Source of the DNA: Chimonanthus salicifolius
Taxonomy: Eukaryota; Streptophyta; Magnoliopsida; Laurales; Calycanthaceae
Direction of reading: 5' to 3'
Assembly: GCA_013350335.1 (NCBI GenBank)
Contig: CM023538.1
Location: 49,066,695 to 49,130,694, forward strand
DNA length: 64,000 nt
In this document: in pieces, positions 11,401-21,929 of the stretch
Layout: each line of letters starts with the position of its first letter
Position numbering within the stretch: position 1 is the stretch's first letter
Program-made: the position numbers and the translations under genes
The notes under the pieces: model-generated
The model's database searches: none
Told to the model about the DNA's origin: nothing
Seen by the model: the letters and a program-made list of their open reading frames with translations, nothing else

Positions 11401-11795
11401 TTGTGAAATCAGCCAGACTCAGCCGACCCTTAGCCTCTATTCTTACCAGTTTTTCTGTCACCGTAAGCTTGGAAGGGATAAGTTTTCAAAAATCCAGATT
11501 TCAGCCCAGGAACCTCAGTGAAGGTATCCTTTGCATTCCTCTTTCATTTTTAATCAGTTTAGAATCAAGAAAATCGGATTTTGGCCCTGTTTTGATTGAG
11601 AAAAATCAGTTTTAAATCTAAGGAAAAACCATGGGTTTCATGTACCCCTGAGGATTTACTGTTAAAATTTGTTGGCCCAGTGAGCTTCAAGGCTCCAAAC
11701 CATTCCCTATGGAAAGAGGACTCCCAGAGGAGTCCATCAGACCGGCTGGATGTGAAAATCGAGTCCGGGAAACCCTCTGTTTACGAGAGCTGACC

Positions 11796-12074
11796 CTCGG
11801 ACGTTCCGAGCTTCACTCGAAGCCCAGTTACGCCCGAGGCAGGCCAGACCCCTTCGGACGAACCGAGCCGAGCTCGGAAGGACCGAACTCACTCGGAAGT
11901 CCCGAACCCAGACTTCGGATGTTCCGAGGACCCAGACCCACCGAGACTTATTTTCCTCTATTTTTCAGTTCGGAAGGACTTCGGATGACCCGAGACCCGA
12001 TCTTCGGACGATCCGAAGTCAAACCCATGTTCCAAGGTTAGTGACTAGATTAGGTGTGGTTCGGATGATCCGAA
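11796..12074. repeat. Cluster of short dyads TTCGGA-N3-TCCGAA
   Basis: Dyads with 6-7 bp arms and a 3-nt centre occur at 11796-11810 (CTCGGACGTTCCGAG), 11913-11928, 12002-12018 (CTTCGGACGATCCGAAG, perfect) and 12059-12074 (TTCGGATGATCCGAA core). There are half-sites or imperfect versions near 11852, 11868, 11890 and 11979. The last of them are repeated at 3464-3530 in the 5' LTR. The cluster lies 400-700 bp downstream of the probable start site. Confidence 0.75.
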
Positions 12075-13691
12075 GCCACTGTATTTGGTTTCGAGGCATG
12101 TTCCGAGGGACCCAGCTTTTGGATGTTAAAATATTGTTTGAATATTATTGATGTCTAATCTTGCTTAATTATGGTTAATGATGTGTTATGATTAATACCC
12201 CTTGTTAATTAAAAATGTACTAACCCCTTTTCTCTTATTACTTATAGTGTAAATACTATTGTATTGGCTTCCAGGCCGACCCTATTGGTCGGGCACTGAG
12301 TGATTCATTTCCAGGCTGACGCTATATAGTAGGGCACTGAGTGACCTCGAGGCCTAACTCAAAATGTCAGATCTAGTCCTATTCAGAAGACAACCGAGAA
12401 GTGACCCGAGGATCTAGACCTAACTCAATAAGTCAATCTGGTCAATGCCCAGAAGAAAATATGAGTTTTGGACTAAGCCCCTTTTTATTTATTATTATAT
12501 TGTGGATTATGATAATTTAAAAAGGAGAGAAACCCAGTAGGAGACTCAATTCCATATACCTTGGATATTTTTGGGAAAACGTGAGATTTCAAAATACTAC
12601 TTGTGTATATGTATTTGTTATGTATATTGAATGTGCACTTGTGTGTTGTTTGAACAGAGACTGCGTAACCACACAATCACGGTGAGGGAACTTAACTCTG
12701 CGGGATATGTAAACAAGTTTTATTATGAGATGAGTCTTGGGCAATGGGTGATTTCAGATTTGATGAACCTACTCATGTGCCTAGACATGATGCACTATGG
12801 TAAGAGTGTTGATGATGGTTGTGAATATTAAGATGTTGGTCGTATGAGTATGTAAGACTGCTTCCACGTACCTGGGCTATTGAACCAATGTCAGCCATAT
12901 GGGAGATAGTTTATGTCTACTGGACCATGGGTGGACCATGATGTCGTCAGTTGCTGACTTGAGAATGTCAGTATCGGCTAAGTCAGAGCCGGAGATGTAC
13001 TTGCAAGGATGTATTTTGACCGTGTCGGGACTTAATACTGGTCTCAGCGTATTCGGCAGGCGTTACGTTGGATGATGGTAGTAATTGATGAGAGATGATG
13101 ATGATGCTTTACATGAGATTATGCTTATTTTTATCAAGCATGTGATATTATTGAACTGTTGCTAACCTTTTATATTTTTACTTAAACTGCATTATTATAT
13201 TTCCTTCACTGGGCTAGTTAGCTCACACAACTCACCTTTCAGGTGATGAACCCGAGGAGGAGGACCCTCATTATCAAGCTTAGGGTGGATAAGCTGATGC
13301 AGTGTTTCGGGATTCCTCCGGAAGGAAATACCCTAATCTTTTCTTATTGGTTCTTGGAACCAATTGCTTTTGTTAAGTACTGGATGTGGTACTTGGTCTT
13401 TGTAAACCTTATGTATTGAGACTACTACGTTGCTGTAGTCATTTTGTTGTGATCTTGAATGATGAATCAATGGTTAGATTTGTTTGATCATGTTATGTGT
13501 TGATGTCATTAATATGTCTATTTTTTTTATGGGGTAGACTTATGGTATGTGTTTGAGTCCACATGTTGGGATCATGTGTGACCTTTGGACCTAGCCGTTG
13601 ATCCGGCCCAGTTAGAGTGCTCGTGTTAGTTTATCAAAAAAAAAAAATATTAGTCGCATTTCGGGCCCACCCTTCGGATTGGGGCGTGACA

Positions 13692-16360
13692 AAAATGCAT
13701 GGCTTTCTGTCTCTTTGTCTCAAATGAACTAACTCATTGGCAACAAGAATCCCATCTAGAATTTGATGGTCTTCCATAAAAGCACTTTGTGACTCGCCAA
13801 TAATCTCTGACAAAACTTTTTTCAATCTTTCGGCCAATCCTTTAGCTATTAGCTTGTAAATACTTCCCAATAGACTGATTGGTCGATAACGAGATAAACA
13901 TTCTGGACCCACTCTTTTTGGAATAAGAGTAATGAAGGAGTTCTTCAGATTTTTGTTAATGACGCCGTTTTGATAAAACTCCTTCAAAACCCTTAGAATG
14001 TCCGGACTCACTGTCTCCCAACAAGCCTTGAAGAAAGAGAAATTAAACCCATCAGGACCTGGTGCTTTATTTCCCGCCAACCCATTCAAGGCCTTTTTAA
14101 TTTCTTCTAAAGTGAACTCCTGTTCCAACCTCCTTGCGCTATCACTGCAAATCTGTTTAAAAATGATACCGTCCATGGTGGGTCTAGCAAATCTGGAAGG
14201 AGTCAAAGATGCAGTGAGAAGCTGCTGAAAAGGATCTGGAGGGCTCCTGCCTTGAGGCACACTGGGTAAGGGTAATGGCATATGCAAAACACTAGGTGCA
14301 GTGGAATGAATATGGCCTAAAGAAGGGGTAGAATAGGGGTTGGATAGAGACGGGGCAAGGATCAAAAGAATCCTCTTAGGACAGAGGAAAGGCGAGGCGC
14401 CAATTGGTTCGGTTAAGATATGGTGAGTCGACTGCAAGTAATTGAGCATAGCCTCCCTAGGATTCCAGGTATCAAAAACAATCCGTAACTGAGGGTCATC
14501 CAACTCCATAAGATAGAGAGGCAAGGTAGACTATGTCGAAGGAGACGGGGCCCAAGAGAAGATGAACCACACCGATAGCTGCTCCGTAGAAGAAGAAAAA
14601 CACCTTGAAGAGGTGGGGAAATCACATGGTGATCCCAACCAGTCCCAATGTCGGCCACGAAGGTTCTTAATATCAACAAGAGGAATAAGGGAAACCGACG
14701 CCGAACACAAACCCAGAATTGAAGAAGGAAACTGGGAATCCATAGAGCTAAACTGACAAACCCATCTAGAAAAAACACCACGAGGACGATGCAAAAAGGG
14801 GTTAGAGAAGAAATAAAAAGACAAGGAAAGAGAATACCCGGATCCTGCGACGACAAGGAGAGATCGCTCAAAGGGGGAACTGGAGAGACGGCAGTAGAGG
14901 AGGGAGGAGACAGTAAGGGCCGAGAAGAGGATCTGAAGATTGCCAAGAAATGATCTCTAACGGCTTTTCTAATTCCAGATTTATCTTCAATCCGTCTACC
15001 CTCCATCACAATTGATCTGATGGTGTTAGTAGCTTTTCTAGCATTTACACACCTGTGGAAGAATTTGGAATTCTTATCACCTTCCTGCAGCCACAATATT
15101 CTCGATCGTTGGCACCATTCAACCTTTTCCAATCTTAAACACTCCAAGAAGGTTGCTTTACTAATTCTTTTGGCTGATCTTTCTTCTTCGTGTAGATCGC
15201 TATCCTCTTCTATTAGATTCCACCCCTCTAACTTCTTCATTGAAGCTTCTTTTCTTTCTTTTACCGACCCCCCTTCGGACACCACCCATTCCTTTATTTT
15301 TGATTTGAGAAGGGTAAGCCCCCCCCGCCCCCCCCAACACCCTTCCCCCCCACCCCCTTGGATGACAAAGCTTTTCCACCATTCGTCAACTAAGCCCACA
15401 AATTTTGGATTTTCCAACCAAGAGTTGCTGAAGCGAAAAGGCTTAGGACCCCAATCAATTTCATCAGTATCCAACATTACAGGGCAGTGATCCGAAATAG
15501 GACTAAAAAATTTCACCTGACAAGAATTGGGAAAAAGAAGATCCCAATTAGAAGAAGTAAGGAACCTATCAAGCTTGCTCATGGATCCTCTCACTTGACC
15601 ATTACTCAAAGTGAATCTACCCCCGACAAGTGGAAGGTCTGTTAAACCATTTTTAATAATTGAGTTTGAGAAGTCCTCCATACTTCTTGAATCAGAATGG
15701 CCTCCTTTCTTTTCAGATGGATAACGGACCGTATTGAAATCACCACCCAAACACCACACTGATGGGCTCCAATTATGTACAAGGTCCAGTTCAAACCAAA
15801 AGTCTTCCCTATCCACCTCTAAATTAGGACCATAAACATTGGTGAGACAAGCTTCCACACCTTCTTCTAACAAAATTCCTTTGACTGAGATAGAATTTTC
15901 ATCCATTTGTCTTGAGGCCACCTTAAAAACCTGCAGGTTCCAAATTGTGAGAAGGCCACCTGATGCCCCCATTAGAAGGCTTACTGAACCAATCTGCCTC
16001 CCTAAAGCCCCATAAATCTCCAATGATGGAAGGGGAGATGTCTTCCTTTTTTGTTTCTTGAAGCATAATGAAATCAGTCCTATTTTTCCTTGAAAAGAGA
16101 CCAATGGAGCCACGTTTTTCTTGGATTCCAATTCCTCTGACATTCGATATAAGAACCTTCATTGGAAAACCTGACAATCCCCTGTACTCTTCGATAGCCG
16201 ACCAGTGCTTCTCTTGAAGATTTTGACTCTTCTTCGAAATCTGAGAATAGAATTTTTGCTTAAAAGGGACTCCGCTCCAAAGCTGCGTCCATGGGATCAA
16301 TTGGGACTTGAGGTAGATCGATCCATTTCCTCCATCAAGTATTGTTGTTGTTGAACACAA
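13692..16360 (-). pseudogene. LINE ORF2: endonuclease and N-terminal reverse transcriptase
   Basis: The start is near 16212, where MKVLISNVRGIG begins the endonuclease. FIMLQETKKED follows, then a frame change near 15960-16000. Next come the catalytic GGDFNTVRYPSEK, SKLDRFLTSSNWD and the SDHCPVML box near 15480, all typical of plant L1 endonucleases. After a linker with RILWLQEGDKNSKFFH, and an anomalous stretch at 14215-14945, the RT begins in another frame: EEIKKALNGLAGNKAPGPDGF, LIPKRVGPECLSRYRPISLL, then ESQSAFMEDHQILDGIL. It ends at the LTR border before the catalytic FADD-type motif. ORF2 nicks DNA and copies the LINE RNA at the nick. Frameshifts and the split rule out function. Confidence 0.92.
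14215..14945 (-). other. Unexplained insertion of about 730 bp between LINE endonuclease and RT
   Basis: On the minus strand the usual endonuclease-RT linker is recognisable up to RDHFLAIFRSSS (about 14945). It resumes as RFARPTMDGIIF (about 14190). In L1 elements these two blocks are nearly adjacent. The sequence between them is Ser/Pro/Leu-rich in translation, matches no domain I know, and happens to stay open in one frame. Similar TTCAGATC and TTCCAGATT flanks hint at a duplicated target. It could also be a lineage-specific linker. Confidence 0.5.
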
Positions 16361-16556
16361 GGTGCCTGATCAAAATTTATCCCAAGAACACTGCCAATTC
16401 TGAGGATCTCAAGACCATCCAGCTTTGAATAGCCTTTATTTTTAAGCTCCTATAAAGGTTTATTTTTTTCCAAGAGAGCCCCAGTCATTCTCTATCATTG
16501 AACTTTCCATTTCAATTTTTTCCCATTTGAATCACCTTTTGTCTTAGTTTTTTCAC

Positions 16557-18525
16557 CTATCTCGACCAATGGATGGTGGATAAATACTCCCAGTTTTTCC
16601 TATTTAGCTTCCTTGGCGTTACCTGTGCCTCCTTCCTCAAGTGGCTCTCCATAGAGATCCTCAAGAACCGCCTTCTCAACCCTACCCTCTGCTGAATTGA
16701 GACTAAAAAGTTGGCCCTCTGTTTTAAGGTCGGTGACACCTTGACAAACCAAAACTCCTAAGCTTTCTTGATCTGCGGACTTTGAACAAGATACTGGGAT
16801 TGAGGGGGTACAAAAAGGATTCAAAGGGTTAGGGGAAGGAATGAGAGGCTCCAAAAGGATTTTGAAGAGTTTCTGGGCTGGATTTTGGTTTGGACTGGAG
16901 AGGCAAAGGGTTGGTTGGATTTGGGCTAAAGGGTACAGGACCAGGATTAAGAGGTTTAAAAGAGACGGAAGTGTTTGACTGGGCCTGGATATTCTGCTCT
17001 GGGTTCGGGTCTAACAATGGAGGGTCTGGGCAGAGAGAAGTAGGCACAACAAAATTTGGATTTGATCCAGAAGCCTGACTAGAAGTCCAGTCCGAGAGGT
17101 AGGCCCAAGTGAGTGCCGGCTCCAATCTTTTAATCTTCTTATCTTTGTCCCTCAAGATTTGAATAAAGCAATCTGGTTGGTGCAAAGCCTTTCTTTTTTC
17201 CATACACCTACCACTGTCAGTTGCATTAACTACCATCAGTTTGCCAGTAGACTTACCTATACCAGCCACAACCTTAAGAGAAGTTAGAGCAGCAGCATGT
17301 GTGACACGTGTCCTACGCCTTAGGAGACGAAAGGAACGGCTGGAGTCCACCGGCGGGCTAGACTGTTGCGGCGATGACTGTTGCAGCAGGTAACCCGACA
17401 ATGGTGGGTCTTTCAACTCTGATACTAGGATATGGTGAGTTGATCCCCCAAATATTACAGAGATCTTTGGAGGGATAGGTTCTGCTACACCCATCTCAAG
17501 CAAGAGCCTCAAGGTTGAACAATCTCCTCTATGCAGGTTTCTTTGATCAATATCTAACACCTCTCCAATTTGGTTACCAAAGGCTCTAATCACAAACTTC
17601 GTCCATCCTTCCAATGGGAAACCCCAGCATTGCACCCATGTTCTTCTAGTGTGCTTCACAAGGTTAGGTGACCACTGGCCATCAATTCTAATCCTACCAA
17701 ATAGTGATTTGGCTCCAAAGAATTCATCAACTTTCTCCACAAATCTGAATCTGACCAAGAAACAGTTGTCCCCAATTATAGTCAAATCATGTTCATTGAA
17801 GCCGTTTTGAGATAGCATCGCTGAAATGTCAGATTGGGAAAGTCTACCAATTGGAGAAACCACAGCTACCTTGTCCAACCAGCCCTTATACCTCCTCCTC
17901 TTCCTTAGGCGATATCATCGGATCCACGACCATTGTTCCCACTGTTGACATGATTCCCCTTTGTTTAAAATCTCTCAAGGAAGAGTGATCAACCAAAGGA
18001 TTGGTTATCACTTCGGTCCCTATGTGAGTACCCCAAGAAGGATTGGCTTTTCCTGTGTTCAAAAGAGGGTTCGCTGATCGTGACTGGTCTGGAGTGGGGT
18101 AAGATCTTGGCTCATGGAAGGGTCTAGAACTATCTCCACCGTATTTACCTCTTTGGAACAGAGCAAGATTGACCTATAGCCGATGCCCAACCAGAAACTT
18201 GCTATTCAGTTCCCGGCATGCCCTTTCAGCTGCAACTTCATTGCTTCCCCTGACGAAAGTAAAAATCCAGCCTACAACGTCCTTTTTCTTTGGAATGAAA
18301 ACATCTTGCACAACTCCCCATCTGGCAAACAACTCTCTGAGCCATCCTATGGTTATTGAATCCGGAAGGTTTCCAACAAAAATAGAGATAGCTCAAGATT
18401 TTCCACAGTACATGAAACTCCTTTTCCTCAGTTGCTGCCATCCATCTCCATCTGCACTCTCCTTTTGCCCCTTCTGAATCCCTCTCAGGTCGCCGGAATC
18501 AAAATGGGTTTTCTCTCGCTCTCTG
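16557..18525 (-). pseudogene. LINE ORF1: RRM and DUF4283-like RNA-binding protein
   Basis: On the minus strand, from about 18390, the RNP2-like IFVGNLPDSITIGWL, then LFARWGVVQDVFIPKKKD and FTFVRGSNEVAAERACREL form an RRM (to about 18180), preceded by a stop and a plausible upstream leader. After another stop near 17887, MLSQNGFNEHDLTIIGDN and VRFRFVEKVDEFFG, then TRRTWVQCWGFPLEGW and FGNQIGEVLDID mark a DUF4283-type domain (17820-17510). A Pro/Ser-rich, low-complexity C-terminal half follows to about 16560 with at least one frameshift. I see no CCHC knuckle, which many plant L1 ORF1 proteins have. Such proteins bind LINE RNA. Confidence 0.85.
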
Positions 18526-18560
18526 TCGCTCTCACGCTCGCCATTTTCCCTTCACATTAT

Positions 18561-18694
18561 TAACTTTGTCCTTTGAAAGAAAAAAGAGAATTCTAGATCT
18601 TATGTCACACAAAATGAAGAAACAGATCCTAAGAGAAAACTTAAAACGCAGGGTGACAAGAGTTCAAAAAATAAAACTCACATAAAGTATATAT
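18561..18694. other. Short AT-rich spacer
   Basis: Nothing recognisable between the LINE 5' end and the copia-type LTR. Confidence 0.4.
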
Positions 18695-18945
18695 TGCTAA
18701 GATATGGGTAAAGACTTATTTAGATTATGATGGATTCTTATAAGATTATTTATTATTATGCTAGATTGTGAGAGATTATATAGAACTCTCAATTAGGAAA
18801 GTAAAATCTTTAGATATTGTAAGGGATTCATTTTTATACTCTATATATTGTACCCTCATTTAGTGAATAAAACAATAGAAAAATATTATATTAATTTTAT
18901 TATTCTTTCTCATCTTTCTAACATGATACATAGCTAGGTGATTGA
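18695..18945 (+). mobile_element. Short copia-type LTR remnant with primer site
   Basis: The segment 18695-18923 begins TGCTAAGATATGGG and ends CATCTTTCTAACA. It contains TATATATTGTACCCTC followed by AATAAAACAATAG, a layout typical of the R region and polyA signal of small plant copia LTRs. TGATACATAGCTAGGTGATT follows directly at 18924, close to the iMet primer site TGGTATCAGAGCTAGG. No gag or pol is visible downstream, so this is an LTR plus leader of a mostly deleted element. The LTR start is less certain than its end. Confidence 0.65.
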
Positions 18946-20905
18946 AAGATCCTATAGGATGTGGGTTATTTTATTACTAATTTACTTTCTGTGTCTGAAT
19001 CTAACCCACCTACCCTGTCCAAACTCTCTCCTGTACAGATTCACAGGTTTTCAATCATTTGGTCGTTCTCTTTTATTTCTCCCCTGTTAGTCTCTTTTCC
19101 ATAACCTGTTGCTACGTTCCTCTCAAGAAGCTGTTGATGGGAATGGCCACTTTCTCCATCCGATGAACATCAAATAAATCTTATCAAAATCAAGCACGAT
19201 GTGACATATCATAACATATAAAAAATCACACAAATCAGAACTGCATTGATAAAGTTTATAAGGTCTTGAAATCAATGAGACATCTACAAGATAGAGGGGC
19301 CAAAACTACCATGATTCATTACAAGTTGGCTTGTGTTATGGCATCAATCCTACCACATCTTTATACATCAATCCTATGATAAACGTCACCAATAAAATAC
19401 TTTCCACCAACAAGTAAAGAGATAAAAAAATCAACTAAAAAATAAAGTCTAAGAATATTCTAGCGCCTTAAGTGCCCATATAGAGTACAAATTAAAGAGA
19501 TAAATTATCCCATGATAAGTGATGATGCAAACACTATTTCCATGCTCTAACCTTAGCTCATTGAGCACCAAATAAGTAAAAGATTCTTATATGCAATTTT
19601 TATTCATTTTTATTGTTTGGACTTTGGAATTTAGATCTTTAAAAGCATGATCATAGATCTTTAAAAGCATGATCATACACTCCCATGCATCTTGGACCTA
19701 ACCATTTTCATTTCAACAATTTTTATTATAAGTTTTTTAAATTGATATATTTTTTGAACTATCTAATTTCTCATAATAATCTAAAGCAACATTGAGAATA
19801 TAACCATTCATTACAGGACATACACTGCATAAAATTCCTATTAATGTCAAATCAATCTAAATGGACAAAAAATATTATAATAAATAACAAGGATCATCCC
19901 CCCCCCCCCGATTCTCCAACCTATATTCTTTTAAAAATAATTACTTTGGGTCAGCAAGATGGTTTTCTACACTTTTATAAAATCAAGTATACAACACAAG
20001 CACTTATAATATTAGACACAATAAAAATAAAACATATAAAATAATGCCAAACCCAGTCTAAGTATACTATATCACTATTTTTCAAGGTAAGGTTAATTAG
20101 AATTATAAATCTATACATACTCAAAAAAAAAAAATGTAATATTAATTTGTTCATATTGCGATCTAATCATGTACAAATCTAATAACCAAGTTATTCAAAT
20201 AACATGAAAATGATGTACTTTATTAAATAAATAGGGTATGTGAAATCTTAATATTCATACCATACTCTCTGTTAAATTTGAAGTTAAGAGATACTATTAT
20301 AAATGAGATACTATTTGAATTATAAGTTTCTTTTGTGTATATTCCAATTTTGGTGCTTTATTATGCATTTTCTACAAGTAATGAGAATAGTTTTTTTTTA
20401 AGTTACCTTTTAGTTTTAAGATTTTTTTAATTTTCATTAATTATAACTTATAGGACCTTTACTCTTTTTAATAATAAATTCTAACACTTAATTAATCTAA
20501 TTTTTCTTTTATCATAAATAATACCAAAGTTTTTTATTTTATAAAAATATCTAAATCTAACTCTAAATCTACAATTAACAAACATTAAACTGATATAAAC
20601 CTTAAATCTAAGAATTTAATATAATCCAGATTCATAGATATTGCTCCGATTTTTTCTCTCCAGCCGATCCAAATGGGATCCATTTACATCCCCAGGATGG
20701 AAAAAAGATGAAAAACATATAAATACTTTATTAAACATAACACAGCTCCACTAATAATGCCTTCCTCCACAAGGGATCAGTATCATTGGCTAACTTTCTT
20801 TTAACTTTATAATTTTATCGCAAAGAAATATAATAATATATAAAATAAATACTTTATTAAACATAACACAAAATTAATAACATATAAAATTAATAACTTT
20901 ATAAC
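18946..20905. other. AT-rich intergenic DNA without genes
   Basis: The first 200 bp may be leader of the copia remnant. The rest is AT-rich with homopolymer runs, including a C10 run near 19900 and A/T runs near 20125 and 20395. A roughly 30-bp segment ATAAATACTTTATTAAACATAACAC occurs twice (about 20720 and 20850). No coding similarity was recognised on either strand. Confidence 0.6.
19305..19525 (+). repeat. Diverged dispersed repeat, copy 1 (partner at 22535-22735)
   Basis: Blocks shared with 22535-22735 include CATTACAAGTTG, TTATACATCAATCCT, AATATTCTAGC and GCAAATTAAAGAGA-like stretches in the same order and orientation. The family is unknown to me. Confidence 0.6.
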
Positions 20906-21165
20906 ATGAAGCCTCCACTTTTTTTTTTTTCTATAAATCTAAAGAAAACTATGGCCCATTCTACACAAAGCCTCACTTTCTTCCTTTTTTTTTTTTTCTA
21001 TAAATCTAACGAAAAAGGAGATGCTATTTGCTTTTTTTTTTTCTGACAAAGTAATGCCATCTATGGCCCATTCTACGTGAAGCCTCCACTTTCTCCTATT
21101 TTTTTTTTTTCATAAATCTAAAGAAAAGGGAGATATCATTTCATTCATTTGCTTTTACTTTCAGT
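20906..21165. repeat. T-rich tandem repeat, three units
   Basis: Three direct units each carry GAAGCCTC(C)ACTTT, a T10-14 run, CATAAATCTAA(A/C)GAAAA and, in two of them, ATGGCCCATTCTAC. They differ in length (about 60, 110 and 100 bp) through internal gain or loss. Confidence 0.7.
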
Positions 21166-21345
21166 TTGACAAAATAATATTGGATTTACCACTTCTTCGG
21201 CAAAGAGGAATACCAAGTCTAAGAAACAAAAGGTATCTAAATCTAAGAAGGATTTCTGAGAAAGAAACACTATGTTTAAAAGAAGTGAAATTATTAAAAT
21301 TTTAAGGGGTTAGTTTGATAGTCAACTTTCATTTTTGTTTGTTGG

Positions 21346-21921
21346 AGACCGGGGTAAAAAATTTGGAATCGGTCGATATTTTTCTCTCTCCCCCATTTTT
21401 TTCTAAAAAAAGGTCGACATTGGCCGATATTGTGACATCAGTCGATATTGTGAATATCGGCCGATACAATATGCATCCGCCGATATATGGACCCCTGGTT
21501 GGAGGTCATGAGATCAAACTCCCCACAGCACAAAAGGGTCACTCTCCTTAGTTTTATACCCGGTGTGTGGAAGGTTTACACCTACGGTCAAGCTATCGGC
21601 CGATATGATACGGTTTTTCAGAGCCTTATCATATCGGCCGATACATATTGTATCGCCCGTACGCAATAGTTCTCGGTCGATATTCATAACATCGGCATTT
21701 TTTTAAAAAAAAAAAATTGGTGGTGGGCCAGAGTTGATATCTCGGTCGATATTATCGTTTTTAATTTTTTTTTTAAAAAAAATCAGCTTTCTTTTAGATT
21801 TTTTATTTATTTTTTAATTCAGAAAAATAAAATAAAAAATACCGATATTTAAAAAAACACAAAAGAGGAGAGAGAAATTTATCGGCCGAGATATCGGCCC
21901 GGGCAAAATTTTCACCCCTGG
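21346..21921. mobile_element. MITE-like element with inverted ends and many ATCGGCCGATA motifs
   Basis: The left end (CCGGGGTAAAAAATTTGG, then ATCGGTCGATA and TTTCTCTCTC) and the right end read in reverse (CAGGGGTGAAAATTTTGCC, then CGGCCGATAAATTTCTCTC) form imperfect inverted termini about 45 bp long. The interior holds at least ten full or partial copies of the palindrome TATCGGCCGATA. No transposase is encoded. CAGGG-type tips suggest a non-autonomous hAT-like element, but I see no convincing 8-bp target duplication, so the superfamily is uncertain. Confidence 0.55.
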
Positions 21922-21929
21922 TTTACACG

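Larger units (their letters stand above)
10540..13691 (+). mobile_element. 3' LTR of the Tekay-like element
   Basis: The LTR runs from TGTAATACCCTGCCC to GGGGCGTGACA, 3152 bp, bounded by the polypurine tract on the left and LINE coding sequence on the right. Its last 1726 bp match the partial 5' LTR. A TATA-like CTATAAATT at about 11329 is followed by a pyrimidine-rich start region, so the U3/R border is likely near 11360. A GC-rich segment at 11790-12080 holds many short palindromes, and a polyA-like A tract lies near 13640. The right target flank begins AAAAT; the left flank is outside the window. Short open frames in the LTR do not resemble known proteins. Confidence 0.92.
13692..18560 (-). 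mobile_element. L1-type LINE, minus strand, split by the Tekay-like element
   Basis: Minus-strand coding shows, in order from the right, an RRM, a DUF4283-like domain, a proline-rich linker, an APE-type endonuclease and a reverse transcriptase that stops dead at the LTR border (13691/13692). The RT is cut just before its catalytic half, which must lie left of the window. This shows that the gypsy element inserted into the LINE. The 5' end is near 18560, where the coding-like sequence gives way to AT-rich DNA. Several frameshifts and stops make it a pseudoelement. No 3' tail or target duplication can be seen because that end is outside the window. Confidence 0.9.

Noticed and set aside
15020..15490. 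Plus-strand frame of 156 codons
   Set aside because: It is antisense to the LINE endonuclease, whose motifs on the minus strand explain the region.
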